A DNA stretch of 64,000 nt from Liolophura sinensis. Its lineage: Eukaryota; Mollusca; Polyplacophora; Chitonida; Chitonidae. Location: positions 64,707,249 to 64,771,248 of the forward strand of contig NC_088295.1 in NCBI RefSeq assembly GCF_032854445.1, given 5' to 3'. Below, piece by piece: positions 61,001 through 64,000 of the stretch. A model generated the notes under the pieces. It saw only the letters and a program-made list of their open reading frames with translations, searched no databases and was not told where the DNA came from. Positions within the stretch are counted from its first letter, which is position 1. The number at the start of each line of letters is the position of its first letter. The translations under genes and the position numbers were made by a program.

Positions 61001-62744
61001 TACAAATAAACTGTCTAACATTGTTAGAATTTCACCCGGAGGACAAATCTGCAACAATTTATGAAGGTATACTCGCAACTTCTAATTGGATCTGACACTC
61101 TTTTTATTGTGTTGGCTTTTCTCTACAATAAACATGTCTGTATGTTTTAATTGCATAATTTTATACTTTTTTTCTACCAAGCCTTGTGACTAACATGTAG
61201 CAGGCAAACTGCTTATTTCACATACACGGGTAATGGTCACACATAACGGGTTATTCACAGGATTACGTCAACCTAAGAGAAAACTTTGCGCAGGAATTTC
61301 CCACCGTAAATAACCGCAACTTTTATGAAACTTTAAACCTTATATTTACAAGTTCGAAAATGATGTTTTCTGATAGGAAGCTGTAGTAAACAGTTCGCTG
61401 ATTTTTACATAGATGACGTCATCTTATATGAAGCACGAAAACGGTGGTCTTATATATTTACATTAATGACGCCCTTTTGAATAAAATTACGGAGATTACG
61501 GAGAAGATTCTTGGTACGAAATTTTGTGAGAGTTGCCGCAGTTGCTTGTGTTCGAAAGCATAGCGGGAAATTCCAACTCTATCATAAAATCAGACAAGTG
61601 AGGTAAAATATAAGATAGGTACAAATATATTTTCATAGCATGGCTTGAAGCGTGGGGAGAAAAAGCGGAGCAGTGACGACAGTGTAATAATATGGCAAAT
61701 GGTCCGACCCGGTGAAATACGGCCTCTTGTCAGTTTACCTCAGTAGGGTTTTAGTGATGTTAATGTTTAACGTTTCAATAGTAGCAAACTGTATGCTCCC
61801 TATCTCCAGCAAACTGTTGGGAATTAGTATGCATCTTAGCCAACAATTGCCGTTTTACATTTACACGAGCAAACCGTTCTAAATTAGGCAGCCAAAACTG
61901 GCAGATCGTCCTATATTAATTAGCCGGGTTAATTTAGGTTTTATCGCTAGTCGGCTCCGAGCCGGCATCGAGTTACCAATTTAACCCCGTCTCTACGACT
62001 CACTTAAAAGGCACAGGCCTACATCACGAATAGTGATTACATTCACTCATTCGCCTTAACTGACTAAATATTAGTCATATAACGCGTACTGCCGTCATAT
62101 AAGTCAGAACATTCCTGAGTAAGGTGTTAAAACTCAAACATATAAGTGAACAAATCCATAACTCGTGACATGGGAAATATTTGCGTACACCTAATTCATT
62201 CGCCGTCAAACCTACTTTTTTTTTTTATTTCCAAGACTCTCATCTTCGCCGGGTGTTTGTGAAGATAGCACAAGACGTCCATGTGACAAAACAGTGGAAG
62301 GCACTGGCTAAGCAGATGGGGCTAACCCTTGGGGAGATCTCGCAGATTGAGGAGTATGTAGGGACGGGTCCTGATAGGTGCCTCCATGCCCTCCGCCACT
62401 GGCACAATAAGATGGGTAACAAGGCCACGAAAACAGTTCTCCTCAAACATCTGAGGATATGCCGGTTTACGCAGGCTGTCAGTAAGTCAATATTGTGACA
62501 GTTATAACGACAGCAAAAGCTAAAGATCATGAAAACGGACACCTGAAAGCTATGCATTTTTGTTTTTTTGTATTTACAAGTGAAGTCATTTCGTTCAACG
62601 ATATCTTTTTCACGTTAAAGGCTTTGGAATTGTTTTGGAGATGCTTTGATGTGTTCATATAAATGATTGTCGTGATTATTTTTTCATAAATTTAGTGTAC
62701 GTTTTATGTCTTGTATTGCAGATGTGATTCAGACAGTGTCGTGA
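48345..62744 (+). CDS. DTHD1: DTHD1-like protein: coiled coil, ZU5/UPA-like region and two death domains (13 exons)
   Basis: Exons: 48345-49029, 51499-51949, 52259-52445, 54142-54282, 54955-55137, 55404-55683, 56014-56155, 57254-57800, 59067-59124, 59998-60194, 60855-60963, 62236-62481, 62722-62744. They total 3249 bp with every phase consistent, giving 1082 residues. Order: acidic Ser/Glu/Lys-rich tail 1-120; amphipathic helices 120-225; Ala/Glu/Lys coiled coil 229-375; ZU5-like strands 378-640; UPA-like region 643-872; first death domain about 893-985; second about 995-1075. ZU5-UPA-death proteins (ankyrin, UNC5, PIDD families) are signalling scaffolds; the best fit is death domain-containing protein 1, whose function is poorly known. 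The start is the first ATG of a long open frame; upstream exons are not excluded. The 3' end adjoins a minisatellite. Confidence 0.85.
49046..49211 (+). mobile_element. 5'-truncated Nin-core SINE at DTHD1 exon 1 donor
   Basis: Core and tail, flanked by a 10-bp duplication TAACTGTACC (49036-49045, 49212-49221). It lies only 16 bp past the exon 1 splice donor. Confidence 0.9.
49222..51498. other. DTHD1 intron 1
   Basis: Beyond the SINE at the donor end, no exon or repeat that I can support. Confidence 0.55.
51499..51949 (+). CDS. DTHD1: DTHD1 exon 2: Ala/Glu/Lys coiled coil
   Basis: About 150 residues almost entirely Ala, Glu, Lys and Arg (KAAEEARIAAELKLKAEEEA type), a long predicted helix or coiled coil, ending NPRNWPRF. 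Acceptor tcacag, donor GTAAGT. Confidence 0.88.
51980..52088 (-). mobile_element. Nin-core SINE head fragment
   Basis: Only the tRNA-like head and B-box part, in DTHD1 intron 2. Confidence 0.7.
52259..52445 (+). CDS. DTHD1: DTHD1 exon 3: start of ZU5-like region
   Basis: Encodes YSIDPGDYDPGVGCVIRAVA then GSVLRDEIIVNRVDSLADIA. Long polypyrimidine tract with acceptor tttcag; donor GTAAGT. Confidence 0.87.
52935..53048 (+). mobile_element. Degenerate Nin-core SINE
   Basis: Strongly drifted core (GGAGGTTTACTCTGGGCACT) and 3' part (GGCCGCCATTGTATAAG). Confidence 0.55.
53076..53313 (-). mobile_element. Nin-core SINE, near full length
   Basis: Minus-strand copy with a small deletion near the B box; flanks GTCCTTATTTAC (53064-53075) and GTCCTGATTTAC (53314-53325). 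Confidence 0.88.
54142..54282 (+). CDS. DTHD1: DTHD1 exon 4: ZU5-like strands
   Basis: 47 codons, phase 0: EEPMSISIPHCGPRGHTSRE then VIKTIDPSGKWVEVPTKDIT. The ISIPH...R-E...K strand pattern is ZU5/DTHD1-like. Acceptor gacag, donor GTGAAT. Confidence 0.87.
54955..55137 (+). CDS. DTHD1: DTHD1 exon 5: ZU5-like strands
   Basis: 61 codons, phase 0: VEARVHRLGTFMVVLRPKRD through VTLNVRPGMFRVNANVTLE. The GTFMVVLRPK strand is typical of ZU5-UPA proteins. Acceptor ccacag, donor GTAGAA. Confidence 0.88.
55404..55683 (+). CDS. DTHD1: DTHD1 exon 6: ZU5 to UPA junction
   Basis: Begins VHPIDMAQVSDVKARFP and includes SSPIVRFCIANRKLSKPINV then TVPLPP, followed by a basic Ser/Arg-rich loop. The (K)PIxVxVPLP strand resembles the ZU5-UPA boundary. 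Donor GTACCA. Confidence 0.87.
56014..56155 (+). CDS. DTHD1: DTHD1 exon 7: UPA-like start
   Basis: Encodes ENLYLLSRTNCSDQWSLVNG then KDIVSFSMVDPYERF with the next exon. Acceptor ttgcag, donor GTAGAA, split Arg codon. Confidence 0.86.
57254..57800 (+). CDS. DTHD1: DTHD1 exon 8: UPA-like region
   Basis: 547-bp exon: FMVISTKTAVSELQAEKISE, TVCLILRQNNSDPGDVVLAC, GQIMEIRFRGNVQ and the FDCYRGFAQVYTKVLVPVQ strand. Globular beta-rich composition. Acceptor catag, donor GTACGC. Confidence 0.9.
57801..59066. other. DTHD1 intron 8
   Basis: 1.3 kb, AT-rich, nothing recognised. Confidence 0.6.
59067..59124 (+). CDS. DTHD1: DTHD1 exon 9: proline-rich linker
   Basis: 58-bp exon encoding PDPEPPKPLNTAPVTLKSE, a hinge between the UPA-like and death domains. 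Acceptor ttacag, donor GTAAGG; the phase fits both neighbours. Confidence 0.85.
59779..59893 (-). mobile_element. Nin-core SINE, tail and core only
   Basis: Minus-strand copy ending at CAGGTTGCTGACTGACC, followed by a run of C. Confidence 0.8.
59998..60194 (+). CDS. DTHD1: DTHD1 exon 10: first death domain
   Basis: Encodes VLKRISEDLGDEWKRLAQCL then NVRKMRIQAILRQNHNN and MLLTWAKRLPRSVNK. It shows the death-domain pattern: Leu-x-x-(W) helix 1-2, RIxAI helix 3, MLxxW helix 5. Donor GTGAGA. Confidence 0.9.
60388..60452. repeat. TCTG/CCTG microsatellite
   Basis: Impure tetranucleotide run in DTHD1 intron 10. Confidence 0.85.
60855..60963 (+). CDS. DTHD1: DTHD1 exon 11: last helix of first death domain
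   Basis: Encodes VEILASALVSVGRTDLAEDI then RGKDYDIRQQRAQSAK. The LxxALxxxGRxDLAEDI helix 6 is a death-domain signature. Acceptor ttgaag, donor GTACAT. Confidence 0.9.
60964..62235. other. DTHD1 intron 11
   Basis: 1.3 kb with only a short SINE fragment near its end (62085-62150). Confidence 0.6.
62085..62150 (+). mobile_element. 3' fragment of Nin-core SINE
   Basis: Short drifted piece (CTGCCGTCATATAAGTCAGA then CCTGAGTAAGGTGTTAAAAC). Confidence 0.55.
62236..62481 (+). CDS. DTHD1: DTHD1 exon 12: second death domain
   Basis: Encodes VFVKIAQDVHVTKQWKALAK then MGLTLGEISQIEEYV, CLHALRHWHNKMGNKATKTV and LLKHLRICRFTQAV, a complete six-helix death-domain pattern (W-x-x-LA, I-x-x-IE, L-x-x-W). Acceptor ccaag, donor GTAAGT. 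Confidence 0.92.
62722..62744 (+). CDS. DTHD1: DTHD1 exon 13: seven-residue C-terminus
   Basis: After acceptor ttgcag the frame reads (N)VIQTVS and stops at TGA (62742-62744). The stop falls inside the first unit of a downstream tandem repeat. Confidence 0.75.
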
Positions 62745-63265
62745 AGCTGACTTGGCTGTATACTGCTGTATGACGCATAGAATTACAGTGTTGTGAGGCT
62801 GACTTGGCTGTATACTGCTGTACAGAGTATAAAATGGACTGTGTTGTGAGGCTCACTTGGCTCTATTCTGCACATAGAGCGTATAGTGACAATGTATTGA
62901 GTCTGAATTGGCTGTATACTACTGTACGACGTGTAGAGTTACAGTGTCGTGAGGCTGACTATGCTGAATACTACACGTCTAGCGTATAGAGAGACAGTGC
63001 CTTGAGGCAGTCTTGGCTGTATGCTGCATATATAGCGTATAGAGTGACAGTGTCATGAGGCTGACTTACATAGCTGTATTATGCACATACAACATAAAGA
63101 TTAACAGTGCTGTGAGGCTGACTATGGTGTATATTTGTGAAAACAGCGTATATAGTACCGTGAGGCTGAAATGGCTGTATACTGCACGTAGGACGTATAG
63201 AGTTGCAGTGCCGTGAGTTGAATTGGGCTGAATACTGCACATATAGTGAATAGAGTGACAGTAAG
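62735..63265. repeat. Degenerate minisatellite of about 55-60-bp units at the DTHD1 3' end
   Basis: About nine units built on GTGAGGCTGACTTGGCTGTA, then a TACTGCACATA/AGCGTATAGAG segment and a GACAGTG segment. The first unit begins in the last coding exon. Confidence 0.85.
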
Positions 63266-63501
63266 AGCACCTAAACCCAAGTTATGTTCTTGATATCTAA
63301 CTGGCTCAACTTTTATATTTTTTATATTTCAAATGTCTAGTGCTACAAAAATTCTTTTCGCCGCACCATGAGTGATTTGATTCACTGTTTCGCTTCCTGT
63401 TTTCATACATCCCAGGTATTCAGGCTAAACTGGTATCCACGTGTGAACTGATGAAACAAGCTACGTATTGCAAGTCTTGTTCTGCTCCTACTAACTCCTG
63501 T

Positions 63502-63626
63502 CCGGCCGTACGTGAAAGGTCTTTCAGCAACCTGCGGATGGTCGTGGTTCCTTGAGCTCTGATCGGTTTTCTCCCACCATAATGCCGACTCCGTCGTTTA
63601 AGTGAAATACCAATCAAATAAATAAA
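63502..63626 (+). mobile_element. 5'-truncated Nin-core SINE
   Basis: Core and tail between perfect 13-bp duplications TACTAACTCCTGT (63489-63501, 63627-63639), downstream of DTHD1. Confidence 0.92.
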
Positions 63627-64000
63627 TACTAACTCCTGTTAACTTTTGTTGTTAGGTAGTAGCTTGAACATTCTATTAAATCATAATTATTATCCGTTCA
63701 TATTTAAACATGTCTTTACAAGCCGTAAGTAATTTTAAAAATATCGTGGTTTTATCAGTATATGACCCAAGATAACAATGACATTTTCCTCACAAGTTTG
63801 TAATGCGTGAACATGAGAATGTAACTACATACGGAAATAAAATATGATCCCTATAAGAGCATATTGACGAAAAGATGATTTTTCTTCGAGAATGCTTGTT
63901 TTACTTATTTGGAGTTTTACGCCGCGGTCATAGTTTACCATGGAAGGTAGTACATGTCGTCCGTCTGTCTGTCCATATGCTTTAAGACACAGTCTCATGA

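Overview
This is nuclear DNA of an invertebrate animal: long introns with GT/AG splice sites, AT-rich non-coding DNA and many decayed repeats. The commonest repeat is a tRNA-derived SINE carrying the Nin-type core domain in the form I know from mollusc genomes, so a mollusc (bivalve or gastropod) is my best guess; the species cannot be read from the window.

Layout. (1) Positions 3492-35278, minus strand: 23 phase-compatible coding exons (about 815 codons) of an OCRL/INPP5B-family inositol polyphosphate 5-phosphatase. Domain order is N-terminal PH-like, linker, catalytic 5-phosphatase, ASH, and the start of the RhoGAP-like domain. The last RhoGAP exons lie beyond the left edge, and the first N-terminal exon is not identified. 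(2) Positions 38375-40969, plus strand: a small locus encoding a 113-residue protein that resembles the N-terminal DPY30/RIIa-like module of adenylate kinase 5 but has no kinase domain. An upstream 50-codon ORF, if spliced as I propose, would end in an ATGA overlap with it. (3) Positions 41970-48344: intergenic, mostly repeats. (4) Positions 48345-62744, plus strand: 13 exons of a DTHD1-like protein (1082 residues): acidic N-terminus, helical segment, Ala/Glu/Lys-rich coiled coil, ZU5/UPA-like region and two C-terminal death domains. The phases of all 13 exons close exactly on the stop codon.

The genes show no obvious joint pathway. The 5-phosphatase acts on phosphoinositides in endosomal and ciliary trafficking, DPY30/RIIa modules dock proteins in axonemes and other complexes, and ZU5-death-domain proteins are signalling scaffolds. 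A link through cilia is conceivable but is only inference.

Repeats: about 23 Nin-core SINE copies or fragments in two variants, several with clear target-site duplications; a short MITE family with TA duplications; a 1.1-kb dispersed repeat; a fold-back element; and several minisatellites, one of which carries a spurious 299-codon ORF. I found no RNA genes, CRISPR arrays or viral genes, and no wholly new system. The best leads are the ATGA-overlapping ORF pair, the free-standing AK5-like module, the twin-death-domain DTHD1 architecture and the insertions beside splice sites.
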